Assembly: GCA_019359155.1 (NCBI GenBank)
Contig: JAHHHV010000086.1
Coordinates: 1 to 64,000, forward strand
Direction of reading: 5' to 3'
Source of the DNA: Pegethrix bostrychoides GSE-TBD4-15B
GTDB lineage: Bacteria; Cyanobacteriota; Cyanobacteriia; Elainellales; Elainellaceae
DNA: 64,000 bases
Position numbers and translations under genes: made by a program. Of the stretch, positions 44,041 to 54,167 are shown in pieces. Numbering within the stretch: the stretch's first letter is position 1; each line of letters starts with the position of its first letter. The notes below the pieces were generated by a model. It was given only the letters and a program-made list of their open reading frames with translations, was not told where the DNA came from and did no database searches.

Positions 44041-45036
44041 CTATCTCGATAGGCTGGCCAGCGCGGCAATCGCCGCCTCGTGACAGGAGCCATTGCTGAC
44101 CACCACGCCCTGATTGTCGAGCAGCCGATAGTCGCGGCCAAAGTCTAGCGGTTTGCCCCGCATATCGGTGACTTTGCCGCCTGCTTCTTCCACCACAATC
44201 ACGCCTGCTGCATGATCCCAGATTTTTTCGCGGTAGTCGGGCGTTTTGGGAGAGGGCAGCCGCAGATAGAGTGCTGCCTGACCGCTGGCAACCGCCGCAT
44301 ATTTGGCCTGACTGTCCATGCGGATTGAATCTGTTTTGATCCCAACTGCCTGCGCGACGGCTTCTTGCTGTGCGTGGTCGCCATGCCCTGACTCGACGCT
44401 TTCCACAAACCGGAAATTGGCCGGATCGTTGGGTTGCACCACCTGCGCGGGCAGAGCCTCACCCAGATTTGCGCCTTGTATCGCCGCAACCGTCGCCCCC
44501 TGACCGCGCACCGCCACAAACAGAGAGCCGGAGTCTGGATCTGCGCTAGCCTCTGGGCTGGCCGCAAAAGCCGGACAGGCCAACACACCCAGCTTGACTT
44601 CACCCGCCTCAACCAGCGCCAGCGCTACCGCATACTGCTCGCCGCGCAAAAAGCCTTTCGTGCCGTCGATTGGGTCGAGCGTCCAGTAGCGAGGTGCAAC
44701 CTGACCGTTGCCTTGATTGATCCAGCCTGTCACTAATTCTGGCGTGGCATCTGGCATCATCTGGCGCAGATGATCGCAGACCTGCGCCAGATAGGGAGCC
44801 ATCTCAGGCTGACTCAGTGCCGCCGCATCTTCCTCGGCCACAATCAGATCTTGCGGGAACACCTCGGCCAGCAGCCGACAGATCATCGCCTGCGAACCAT
44901 AGTCTGCAACCGTGACGGGGCTGCGGTCTTTTTTCTCAATTGCCTCTGGGCGAATCGTTTGGCGCACCTGCTGACAAAGCTGAGCTGCCAGTAAAACTGC
45001 CTTGACTGCCGTCTGCTGTTCGAGTTCGTAGGCCAT
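44041..45036 (-). CDS. 3'(2'),5'-bisphosphate nucleotidase (HAL2/CysQ family)
   Basis: The enzyme splits PAP to AMP and phosphate, removing an inhibitor formed in sulphate assimilation; some members also act on inositol phosphates. The 331-residue protein has the lithium-sensitive metal-binding set: a Glu in VAEEDAAAL near residue 75, WTLDPIDGTKGFLRG near 130, and WDHAAGVIVVEEAGGKVTD near 270. The length fits the plant/yeast HAL2 type better than the shorter E. coli CysQ. It is convergent with the RTX-type gene, 20 bases apart. No sulphur genes are adjacent. Confidence 0.9.
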   Translation of the reverse strand: MAYELEQQTAVKAVLLAAQLCQQVRQTIRPEAIEKKDRSPVTVADYGSQAMICRLLAEVFPQDLIVAEEDAAALSQPEMAPYLAQVCDHLRQMMPDATPELVTGWINQGNGQVAPRYWTLDPIDGTKGFLRGEQYAVALALVEAGEVKLGVLACPAFAASPEASADPDSGSLFVAVRGQGATVAAIQGANLGEALPAQVVQPNDPANFRFVESVESGHGDHAQQEAVAQAVGIKTDSIRMDSQAKYAAVASGQAALYLRLPSPKTPDYREKIWDHAAGVIVVEEAGGKVTDMRGKPLDFGRDYRLLDNQGVVVSNGSCHEAAIAALASLSR

Positions 45037-45186
45037 AGGGGCGAGGGAATTTCACGTAAGTTCTTCCCAGTTATATCCCAAGCTCAGAAGCCAGCGGAAT
45101 AGTGGACAATGCTGAAATGATGAAGGAATTTGAGCGATTATGAATTATTGTAAATTCTTGATATTTCAACCGCTGGGGTAGAAGAG

Positions 45187-46383
45187 ATGGTGACCGGAAC
45201 AACGAGCGGGGCGACAGATTGGATTGTGGTGGGCAACGGGCTAGCCGGTGCGGCACTGAGCTACGAGCTGCAAAAGCAGGGCTTCTCCGTATTGCTCCTC
45301 GATCCGGCTGGCCAAAACGCTACTCGCTACAGCTACGGCGGCATTGCCTACTGGTCAGGCAGCACCGATCTCATGCGACTGCTCTGCAATGAGGGGATTG
45401 CCCTGCATCGGCAGCTGAGCGCTGAGCTAGAGGCCGACACCGGATTTCGAGAGCTCGATCTGCTGCTCACCATTGCGCCTGATCGGGATCCTCAGCAGGT
45501 CGCCAAATCTTACGACCAGATGGCGATTCTGCCAGAAATCCTCAGTCCAGCAGCAGCCTCCAAGCGCGAGCCGCTACTCAACTCCGCCGCCGTTTCTGGG
45601 GCGCTGCGCCTGCCGCATGGTCAAGTCTCACCTGAAGCCACGGTTGCGGCCTACAATCAAGCATTTCTGCGGCTAGGCGGTAAGCTTCAGTTCACTTCAG
45701 TCACCGGACTACGCCAAGCCAATCAGCAGGTGACAGGTGTGACAACTGCTATCGCTACCTACAGTGCGGCTCAGGTAGCCATCTGCGCTGGGGCAATGAG
45801 TCGGGATTTGCTGCGCTCAGTCGGGATCTCCAGTCCGCTCTACTTCACGCAGGCTGAGATTATTGAAACTGCACCTGTTGCGTTGAAGCTGCAAGCGCTG
45901 GTCATGCCTGCCGAACTCCAGCGGTTTGCGATGGAAGCTGAAGCTGGAACGCCAGAGCAGGAGCAGTGGAATCAGCCTCACCAAGAGATCCTGCCGCCGA
46001 TTCTGGATGCCGGGGTCGTGCAGCTCTCGGATCGCCGACTGCGGATTGGGCAGCTGAGCCGCGTCACCAGCGATCTGGAGCCAGTGGTCGATGCCGCAGC
46101 CAGCGAGCAGGCTCTGCGTACCGGGATCGGGCGGATTCTGCCTGCGCTGGAGTCGCTGCCGGGAGACTGGTATCGCACGCAGGTGGCCTTTAGCGGCGAT
46201 CGGCTGCCACTGGTGGGCGCAATGCCGGGGAAACCGGGGCTATATCTGTTCTCCGGGTTCAGCAATCCATTCGCGATTCTGCCGCCGATTGCCCGTCGCT
46301 TTGCGGCGACTCAGGCTGCTGGCCTGGAATCTGAACAGGTGCTAGATGCCTTTGCTCCAAGTCGCTCCATCTCAGCACCTTGA
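45187..46383 (+). CDS. FAD-dependent oxidoreductase (glycine/D-amino acid oxidase type)
   Basis: This DAO-family flavoprotein of 398 residues starts with the dinucleotide-binding fold WIVVGNGLAGAALSYELQKQ (GxGxxG at residues 18-23). The second conserved region is VAICAGAMSRDLLRSVG near 200. A C-terminal segment, GLYLFSGFSNPFAILPPIARR near 350, would bind the flavin. The substrate is unknown; the Leu-rich central region gives no clue. The ATG at 45187 lies seven bases after a GAAGAG element. It is followed by yggT after 87 bases on the same strand. Confidence 0.83.
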   Translation: MVTGTTSGATDWIVVGNGLAGAALSYELQKQGFSVLLLDPAGQNATRYSYGGIAYWSGSTDLMRLLCNEGIALHRQLSAELEADTGFRELDLLLTIAPDRDPQQVAKSYDQMAILPEILSPAAASKREPLLNSAAVSGALRLPHGQVSPEATVAAYNQAFLRLGGKLQFTSVTGLRQANQQVTGVTTAIATYSAAQVAICAGAMSRDLLRSVGISSPLYFTQAEIIETAPVALKLQALVMPAELQRFAMEAEAGTPEQEQWNQPHQEILPPILDAGVVQLSDRRLRIGQLSRVTSDLEPVVDAAASEQALRTGIGRILPALESLPGDWYRTQVAFSGDRLPLVGAMPGKPGLYLFSGFSNPFAILPPIARRFAATQAAGLESEQVLDAFAPSRSISAP

Positions 46384-46470
46384 GCTTTGCTTAAGCTGGC
46401 CGGAGGATGCCACGACTATCCGTTAAACTGAAGCTAATACCTTCATAGAGTTTTACGAGAGAACGACAGC

Positions 46471-46761
46471 ATGAGCAGTCCAATTGCGCTAATTGCCACG
46501 AGCTTGGCTGGTTTCCTTCAAATTTATTTCGTCATGTTGATTGCTCGGATTTTGCTGAGCTGGTTTCCCAACCTCAACTGGTACAACCCGCCATTCTCTT
46601 TTCTGGCTCAGGTTACAGATCCCTACTTGAATATCTTCCGCTCGTTTATTCCGCCATTGGGCGGCATGGACTTCTCGCCGATGCTAGCCATTTTCGTGCT
46701 GCAAATTGTCTCAGGCCTGTTTACCTCTGCTGCTGCACAGGCCGCTGCTTACCTATACTAA
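46471..46761 (+). CDS. YggT family membrane protein
   Basis: The 96-residue protein has two hydrophobic segments (about 7-27 and 70-90) around a conserved loop ILLSWFPNLNWYNPPFSFLA and DPYLNIFRSFIPPLGGMDFSPM, which is the YGGT signature, interrupted by a few residues. Homologues in chloroplasts and cyanobacteria affect nucleoid or thylakoid organisation, and in other bacteria cell division and ion stress; the activity is not known. It is a single gene ending in a strong terminator shared with ictB. Confidence 0.93.
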   Translation: MSSPIALIATSLAGFLQIYFVMLIARILLSWFPNLNWYNPPFSFLAQVTDPYLNIFRSFIPPLGGMDFSPMLAIFVLQIVSGLFTSAAAQAAAYLY

Positions 46762-46789
46762 GCCTGCCATACCCTATCTCTGAGCTAGC

Positions 46790-46823
46790 AAAACCTCTCG
46801 CCTGACAGACGCGAGAGGTTTTT
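46790..46823. terminator. Bidirectional terminator between yggT and ictB
   Basis: AAAACCTCTCGC at 46790-46801 pairs perfectly with GCGAGAGGTTTT at 46811-46822 (12 pairs, 9-base loop). A and T runs at the two ends let it serve both convergent genes. Confidence 0.88.
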
Positions 46824-46828
46824 GCAGG

Positions 46829-48220
46829 TTAGTCTTGCTCAGCTCCAGCAGGGCGACCAGCAGGGTGATAGTAGCTGGCAACTAGGGCGATCATCAGCCA
46901 CCAGAGAATGCTCACCTGCGGTCGATACCAGACTGTATCTACCGCGCCATGCGCCAGCATTCCCAGCATTGTCGCCACCGCCGCCAAAATCCAGAATCCC
47001 TCACGACTGCCGGACTGCCGCAGCCGCTGTAGCTGCATCCAGCCCTGATTGAACGTCACCAGCAGCAGCCACAAAAAGCAGCTCAGCCCAATCAAGCCTG
47101 CCTCGACAGCCACCTCCAGAAAAATTGAGTAGGCACTGAGAGCCGTATAGCCGGTGGCCTGATAGCTCGGATAGATCCGGTTGAAGGCGTCGTTACCGGG
47201 GCCAATGCCCATAATTGGGCGGTCTTTGATCATTTCGATCACCGCCATCCAGACGTTGATTCTGAAATTATTGCTGCTGTCCTCTCTGCCGCTAAACATG
47301 CTCATCACCCGGTCGCGCAGCGGCGGTAGGCCAATCACAGCCAGACTCACTAGCGCCACCGAACCGCCTAGTAAAATGGGCAGCGCCCAGCGTCGCCAGA
47401 AGCGCGGCCAGGTAACGCTAAACCAGTGCACCAGCAGAATTAGCAGCGCAAAGTTGGCAACCACAAAGCCAATCCAGCCGCCCCGACTGAAGGTCAGAAT
47501 TAAACAGAGCGAATTGGCTAGCCACATTGTTGCCGCCAGCGCTTTGGGCAGCCAGCGCTTCCAGGCAAAAAAGGCCGCCGCGCTAAAAACTATCGCTGGC
47601 AGCAGGTAGCCCGCCAGCAGGTTGGGATTACCCAAAAAGCTGTAGACCCGCGTGGTTCCCGCCAGCGACGACTCAGGATCAACCCAGGTGGCCAGCGCAT
47701 CTGCTCCAAAAAACCACTGCCGCAACCCCACAACGCCAACCAGCAGCGCCGCTATCAGATAGACCGTGATGAGAGCAGAGCGAATTCGCGGATCGCGCAG
47801 CACGCGAGCCAGCAGGCCAAACAGCAGCATATAGAGGCTGAGTTTGATCAAGCCTTCTAGCGCGGCAGATTTTACAGGTGAAGCGGCAGTTGCCACAACC
47901 GCAATTCCCCAGTACAGTATCACTATCAAATGAATGGGTGTGATTCCGGTTCCGGTTTCTGCCTCATCTGATAGGGTCAGCATCGCCCAGAATCCGGCAC
48001 AGGCAATCAGCAGAATGCCGATCAGGTCTTTCGAGGCGAAGGGTGCAACGCCAAACAGCAGCATCACCAGCAAACCACCCATTGGCTCTGCCCACTGCAT
48101 CAACCAGCTGCCGCGTCGCCAGTTTTTCAGCAGGCCAATCACATGCCGCAGATAGCTGGATTCCATCCACTGTCGAGCTGAGAGGTTGACTAACGTCAGG
48201 TGCTGCCAAGCTGAATTCAT
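46829..48220 (-). CDS. ictB: IctB, O-antigen ligase-like membrane protein
   Basis: IctB was first described as involved in inorganic carbon accumulation in Synechococcus, although its fold is that of O-antigen ligase/polymerase (Wzy_C) proteins. The 463-residue protein has about eleven hydrophobic segments. The family blocks are VYSFLGNPNLLAGYLLPAIVF near residue 195, LTFSRGGWIGF near 240, and DRPIMGIGPGNDAFNRIYP near 345, preceded by a periplasmic loop. Length and sequence fit cyanobacterial IctB well. Its start codon is only about 140 bases from the RGSGR peptide ORF, which is read in the opposite direction. Confidence 0.93.
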   Translation of the reverse strand: MNSAWQHLTLVNLSARQWMESSYLRHVIGLLKNWRRGSWLMQWAEPMGGLLVMLLFGVAPFASKDLIGILLIACAGFWAMLTLSDEAETGTGITPIHLIVILYWGIAVVATAASPVKSAALEGLIKLSLYMLLFGLLARVLRDPRIRSALITVYLIAALLVGVVGLRQWFFGADALATWVDPESSLAGTTRVYSFLGNPNLLAGYLLPAIVFSAAAFFAWKRWLPKALAATMWLANSLCLILTFSRGGWIGFVVANFALLILLVHWFSVTWPRFWRRWALPILLGGSVALVSLAVIGLPPLRDRVMSMFSGREDSSNNFRINVWMAVIEMIKDRPIMGIGPGNDAFNRIYPSYQATGYTALSAYSIFLEVAVEAGLIGLSCFLWLLLVTFNQGWMQLQRLRQSGSREGFWILAAVATMLGMLAHGAVDTVWYRPQVSILWWLMIALVASYYHPAGRPAGAEQD

Positions 48221-48361
48221 TCAGGTTCACTCCGGTAGGCGGTTACTGCTGATCTACTAGCACCTTTCAGCGCTTTTTTCTCAATTCGCATAATTTCTTT
48301 CCTGATCAAACCGTCAGGTGGCTGTATCAGCTAATAGATGATGTTGATACGGTAACTTACC

Positions 48362-48442
48362 ATGACTATTCAATTTTCTGCGATTTCAGCTGTTGATTCC
48401 AGCCTGTCTCGTCCAGCTTTCAATCGCGGCAGTGGCCGTTAG
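48362..48442 (+). CDS. Small peptide ending in RGSGR (PatS/PatX-like), upstream of hetR
   Basis: The ATG at 48362 opens a 26-codon frame ending RPAFNRGSGR and then TAG. The last five residues are exactly the pentapeptide of PatS and PatX, which moves between cells and binds HetR to block its activity. The N-terminal part is short and mildly hydrophobic (MTIQFSAISAV). An in-frame TAA lies nine bases before the ATG, so no longer form exists. There is no strong ribosome binding site. The ORF lies on the hetR strand, 640 bases upstream, with no gene between. PatX genes of filamentous cyanobacteria are often next to hetR, so I read it as the local HetR inhibitor. Its length is closer to PatS. Confidence 0.75.
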   Translation: MTIQFSAISAVDSSLSRPAFNRGSGR

Positions 48443-49982
<1,540 letters not shown>

Positions 49983-50345
49983 AACAGCTTCATCTGTCCC
50001 TCGCTCAGCCACCGACTAGACCGACGCTGAGCAGAATATGCGGCGAGCAATCAGCCAATCCGTAAGAATTCTAAAAACTTCGCGACAGGCATCGGAATCA
50101 GCTCTGGCTTTTGCTACACTAATCAGCAATGTTTGTACAGAGGCTTAGGGCAGAGATTGTTTGAGATGGGCTGATGCAACTGGGTCTGTCTCCCACTGGA
50201 GTCTATTTCCCAACGTGATCTGTAGATCAAAATTCTTCAGATCAAAATTCTTCACTCAGCTCTTGCTCAGGCTAAGCATTTGTCAGCATTTGGTATATAA
50301 ATTCGCTCTACGTTTAATTCATTCCTCGACTAGGATTCAGTTTAC
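49983..50345. other. Spacer between hetR and ctpA with a 15-bp repeat
   Basis: No gene was seen. AGATCAAAATTCTTC is repeated exactly at 50224-50238 and 50239-50253, in the probable ctpA leader. TACACT near 50116 could be a -10 box. Confidence 0.5.
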
Positions 50346-51665
50346 ATGAAGCAACTGCGTGATTCCTTCGATCTGCCCTTGACCTGCATGGGCGGAGCCG
50401 TGGCCTTGATTTCGTTGGTTGGTCTGAGTAGTCCGGTTCAGGCCAAGTTTGAAGACAGCCCCAAGGCCGTTTTGGATGAAGCTTGGCAGATTGTGAACCG
50501 GGATTACGTAGACGAAACCTTTAACCAAACGGACTGGCAGGCCAGTCGCCAACGGCTGTTGAGTCGCAGCTATACCAGCAATCAGCAGGCCTACGAGGCT
50601 CTACGCCAAGAGCTGAAGCAGCTCAATGACCCCTACACCCGATTTCTCGATCCGGAGCAGTACCGCGCCTTGACGAGTCAGACCTCCGGCGAGCTGTCTG
50701 GCGTGGGTGTGCGGCTGGGAATTGACGCTGAATCAAAGATGCTGACTGTAATTGAACCTGTGATCGGCTCGCCCGCCAGCGTGGCTGGGATTGAGGCTGG
50801 CGATCGAATTGTCGCAATCGACGGCAAGTCCACGCGCGGCATGACGGTTGAGCAAGCCTCTAAGCTGATTCAGGGTGAGGTGGGCGCGCCGATTACGCTA
50901 CGGATTGAGCGCAATGGCCAAGCCGCCATGAATCTGAGCATGAAGCGAGCGCGGATTGAGCTTTCCAACGTCAACTACGGGCTGCGTCAGGAAGCCAACG
51001 CCCGGATTGGCTATATTCGCCTCACCGAGTTTAGCAACCATGCGCCAGAGCAAGTCCGCAACGCGATGAAGGAGCTGCTGAAGCAGAATGTCGAGGGGTT
51101 TGTGCTAGACCTGCGCGGCAATCCGGGCGGGCTATTGCAGGCCAGCATCGAAATTTCCCGGCTCTGGCTCGACAGTGGCTTCATCGTCCAAACCATCGAC
51201 CGGGTGGGAGAGAGTCAAGAGATCAAGGCCAACCAGACGGCACTGACGCAGCTGCCTCTAGCCGTTTTAGTAGACGGCGGTTCGGCTAGCTCCAGCGAAA
51301 TTTTGACCGGGGCGCTGCGGGACAATCGACGGGCGGTAATTGTCGGCAGCCAGACCTTTGGTAAAGCCCTGGTGCAGTCAGTCAATCCACTCTCAGATGG
51401 CTCTGGGCTAGCCGTGACAATTGCTCATTACTACACACCGGACGGCACTGACATCAGCCATCTTGGCATCACCCCAGATATCGAAATTAACCTGACTGAG
51501 CCACAGCGCCGCCGCTTGGTGAGCAACCAGGCGCTCATTGCAACTGATAGTGATCCGCAGTATTTACAGGCCGTCAATGCCCTCCGTGCCCCGATTGCGC
51601 TCAACCGACGCGGTGCGGCTCAGTCCTCACTGCAAGTTGAAACGGGCGGAACGCGCTCCAACTGA
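50346..51665 (+). CDS. ctpA: Carboxyl-terminal processing protease (CtpA family, S41)
   Basis: CtpA-type proteases remove C-terminal extensions, most famously that of the photosystem II D1 precursor in the lumen. The 439-residue protein has an N-terminal hydrophobic signal ending SSPVQA near residue 37 and a helical region with DPYTRFLDPEQY near 95. A PDZ domain is at about 110-205 (SGVGVRL and IEAGDRIVAIDG). The S41 core follows, with RGNPGGLL near 258, the catalytic Ser in DGGSASSSEIL and the Lys in VGSQTFGKALVQ about 25 residues further on. Cyanobacteria usually carry two or three paralogues, so which one this is stays open. It converges on the next gene with 14 bases between. Confidence 0.93.
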   Translation: MKQLRDSFDLPLTCMGGAVALISLVGLSSPVQAKFEDSPKAVLDEAWQIVNRDYVDETFNQTDWQASRQRLLSRSYTSNQQAYEALRQELKQLNDPYTRFLDPEQYRALTSQTSGELSGVGVRLGIDAESKMLTVIEPVIGSPASVAGIEAGDRIVAIDGKSTRGMTVEQASKLIQGEVGAPITLRIERNGQAAMNLSMKRARIELSNVNYGLRQEANARIGYIRLTEFSNHAPEQVRNAMKELLKQNVEGFVLDLRGNPGGLLQASIEISRLWLDSGFIVQTIDRVGESQEIKANQTALTQLPLAVLVDGGSASSSEILTGALRDNRRAVIVGSQTFGKALVQSVNPLSDGSGLAVTIAHYYTPDGTDISHLGITPDIEINLTEPQRRRLVSNQALIATDSDPQYLQAVNALRAPIALNRRGAAQSSLQVETGGTRSN

Positions 51666-51679
51666 TCCATCTAATCCAA

Positions 51680-52567
51680 CTAATTCATCTGATCGACCTG
51701 AAATGCAACTTTTGCCAGCAGCGAGAGTGGCCCAATCCGCTTGAGCTGCTCTAGTTGGTCTGGGCTATGCACAAACAGACTGCCCGCAAAACCTAGCGAA
51801 TTCACCGGGATAGTCTCAAACTGCTCCTGCCGACGCGGCACAATCAGCATCCACTGGCGGGTGATCAGCAAATTGTAGGGCGGCGGTTCTGCAACCTGCA
51901 AGCCCAGCTGATCGAGAAGCTGGAGATAGAGGCTGTGAGCCGCAGCCGCAGTTGTGCCGTCAGACAAACGACCAATGATATGGCTGAAGGGCAGACTAGG
52001 GCTTTGGGCTGTTGCGGCGGCTAGCGCCATCTGAATCGGCACTTGCATCGGCACCTGAACTGGCAGGGGCTGGTCTGGCGCGAGCGGCAGGAGCTGGAGA
52101 TGTCGATGTGGTTGACTGGCTCCAGCCTGCTTGCCTGAATTATAAAATCCGAGGCTGTCAATACCCTGCTGCTGAACTGTGGCCATACAGCTCCAGAGTG
52201 CCTCAAAATCAGAGGTCTCCAGCAGCAGCTCCTGCGGCTGAAAGTCTCGCGTGATGATCAGCAAATGATGGGGAGTGACGTTGAACTTGTTGAGCAGGCA
52301 GAGGTGCGTTGGGGAGAGATCAGCCACAAACAGATCGGGCTCGTAGGGCAGGAAGGGGTTGGGGCGCGGTGAGCTGTCAGCTTGAGCTTTGCGACGTAGG
52401 CTGCTGGAGATCCGCACGATAAAGTCAATACCCGCTTGGGTGAGACGCTGACTCTGCGTTTCGATCGGCTGAAGCGCTCCGGTGGCCAGCGCGTGCTCTG
52501 TTTGAGTCAGGACTTTTCTCCAAAAATCTTGCTCACCCTGCTGCTTAATTTGTTCCTCAGACTGCAT
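51680..52567 (-). CDS. ATP adenylyltransferase / Ap4A phosphorylase-like protein
   Basis: The enzyme group splits diadenosine tetraphosphate with phosphate to ADP and ATP. The 295-residue protein has the HIT-like region: KFNVTPHHLLIITRDF near residue 95, GFYNSGKQAGASQPHRHLQLLPL near 145 (split at the conserved Gln-Pro-His-x-His), and a C-terminal YNLLITRQWMLIVPR block near 235. The order and length fit Ap4A phosphorylases of cyanobacteria and yeast. No signal peptide is present. It is convergent with ctpA and followed upstream by the lipid kinase fusion gene. Confidence 0.9.
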   Translation of the reverse strand: MQSEEQIKQQGEQDFWRKVLTQTEHALATGALQPIETQSQRLTQAGIDFIVRISSSLRRKAQADSSPRPNPFLPYEPDLFVADLSPTHLCLLNKFNVTPHHLLIITRDFQPQELLLETSDFEALWSCMATVQQQGIDSLGFYNSGKQAGASQPHRHLQLLPLAPDQPLPVQVPMQVPIQMALAAATAQSPSLPFSHIIGRLSDGTTAAAAHSLYLQLLDQLGLQVAEPPPYNLLITRQWMLIVPRRQEQFETIPVNSLGFAGSLFVHSPDQLEQLKRIGPLSLLAKVAFQVDQMN

Positions 52568-52616
52568 TCTGCTACCCGCAATTCTTCAACTCTCAGCCCG
52601 CGCTAGGGCATAAACG

Positions 52617-53879
52617 CTAGGGCACAAACACCGTCAGGCCATCGGGAATGCATTCTACCTCAATGGGTGTAGTGCCAATAATCTCGCCATCCACGACGAC
52701 TTTTTGGGGCGGCGTGGTGGTCACCTTGAGGCGACGCGCTCCCACATGCAGAATATTCGGATTTTCAGCAGGCTTTAACAGCGCTGCGCCCAACAGCTGG
52801 GCAATGGTGCGGATCGCGTCAATTTTGCTGCTGGCGGTGGCAATCGTCACGTCTAGCAAACCATCGTCAAACACCACCTGTCCAATGCCTTGCGCCAAAA
52901 CGGAGGTGATGGGGGCAGCGTTGGCGATGGTGATTGCGCCTGCCTGAAAATGCTCGATTTTGCCATCGACCTCAACCTCTGTCTCAAACAGCTGCTGTTC
53001 GTCGAGCTGCTGCCAGCCCGCCATCAGATAGGCGAGTGCGCCCCAGCGGTCTTTGGTTTCGCGGTCAGCACGATCGACCACCTCGGCCTCTAGGCCAATT
53101 CCGGCCAGCAGAATCATTGGAATACCGTTGCAGTAAGCCGCATCAACGGCTCGCGTCTTGCCGGCCAAAATCACCTGACAGGCTCCGCGAATTGGGGTGA
53201 GGGCAGTCGGAATACCGAGTGCTGAGGCAAAGGCATTGGCTGTGCCGCGCGGAATAATCCCCAGCGGCGTTCCTGTCCCCATAATCGCCCCCGCCACTGC
53301 CGAAACCGTACCGTCGCCGCCTGAGGCAAGCACCAGATCAGCATTGGCGGCGACAGCGCGTTCAGCCAGATGCTCCGCGCAGAGATCGACCGTCGTCTGA
53401 TGAATTTCCAAATGCACATGCGGTTCCAGCAGTCGCTGAATTAACGCCAGCTCCTGTTCTGAGTTTCCCTGTCCTGAAACGGGGTTGAAAATCAGATGCG
53501 CCACGCGGCTGCGCGCTAACGTGCCGATTACGGAGACGGCGGTGGCCAGATTGGTAGCAAACGGGATGTCGTAAAGGTTGCAAAGCTGGGCTACCGTTTG
53601 CATATGCAGATCGGAGGTCTGCGTTTCGCTAGCATCGACGAGAAAAATGACGGCGGCCAGATTGCCAGCAGCAACCTCGGCGGCAATCTGCACCTCGCCG
53701 CCTCGTCCTTCAGCGGCCACAAGTTCGACTGGCAGACCCGTAGCGGCGGCGATTTGATTGCCGGTTTGCTCGGTGGCCAGCAGGCGGTAGCGGAGCAGAA
53801 CTGGCTGGTACTGAGCCACCAATGCGGCGAGTCGGTCTTGGGTGCGGGGATGAGCAATGAGCGCGATAGTAGCTGCCAT
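52617..53879 (-). CDS. Fusion of methylglyoxal synthase-like and YegS-type lipid kinase domains
   Basis: Residues 1-125 resemble methylglyoxal synthase: IALIAHPRTQDRLAALV, a phosphate-binding LLATEQTGNQIAAATG loop, GRGGEVQIAAEV, and IPFATNLATA. In E. coli MgsA the motif is GGDQQ with the catalytic Asp71; here it is GGEVQ, so the acid is a Glu. Residues 128-420 form a diacylglycerol/sphingosine-type kinase: LIFNPVSGQGN, SGGDGTVSAVAGAIMGTGTP, GIIPRGTANAFASALG and a C-terminal VVVDGEIIG. The kinase probably phosphorylates a lipid at the membrane. The fusion could link glycolytic triose phosphate to lipid metabolism, but that is only an idea. Confidence 0.9.
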   Translation of the reverse strand: MAATIALIAHPRTQDRLAALVAQYQPVLLRYRLLATEQTGNQIAAATGLPVELVAAEGRGGEVQIAAEVAAGNLAAVIFLVDASETQTSDLHMQTVAQLCNLYDIPFATNLATAVSVIGTLARSRVAHLIFNPVSGQGNSEQELALIQRLLEPHVHLEIHQTTVDLCAEHLAERAVAANADLVLASGGDGTVSAVAGAIMGTGTPLGIIPRGTANAFASALGIPTALTPIRGACQVILAGKTRAVDAAYCNGIPMILLAGIGLEAEVVDRADRETKDRWGALAYLMAGWQQLDEQQLFETEVEVDGKIEHFQAGAITIANAAPITSVLAQGIGQVVFDDGLLDVTIATASSKIDAIRTIAQLLGAALLKPAENPNILHVGARRLKVTTTPPQKVVVDGEIIGTTPIEVECIPDGLTVFVP

Positions 53880-54097
53880 ATACAGTCGGTGGGGCTTGAG
53901 GAGAATTATGAAGCGGTTAACAAGCTAGAAGCTTATCCTAACAATCTGGCGAATCCTGCGGGCAGAAACCTTGAGATTTATCTAAAGAATTGGCTGCACC
54001 CTGCACTCTAGGTCATTATGAATGAACCAAATGAATCACCCCAATCAGATCTGCCTCTAGCCTGGCTCAGATTGCTGGCTGCATCCTCCAGCCCGTT

Positions 54098-54145
54098 TGC
54101 CTATTTACGTCTGCCTATTTACGTCTGCCTATTTGCGTCTGCCTA
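54098..54145. repeat. 14-bp tandem repeat upstream of the aminotransferase
   Basis: TGCCTATTTACGTC starts at 54098 and 54112, a near-identical copy (TGCCTATTTGCGTC) starts at 54126 and a partial fourth at 54140. The run ends 22 bases before the ATG at 54168. Confidence 0.85.
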
Positions 54146-54167
54146 CCACCGTTCATTGAAAGCCGCT

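Noticed and set aside
49983-50345. A second RGSGR- or HGTGR-ending ORF downstream of hetR
   Set aside because: All three forward frames were read by eye; no such ending was found. The only one is upstream at 48362-48442.
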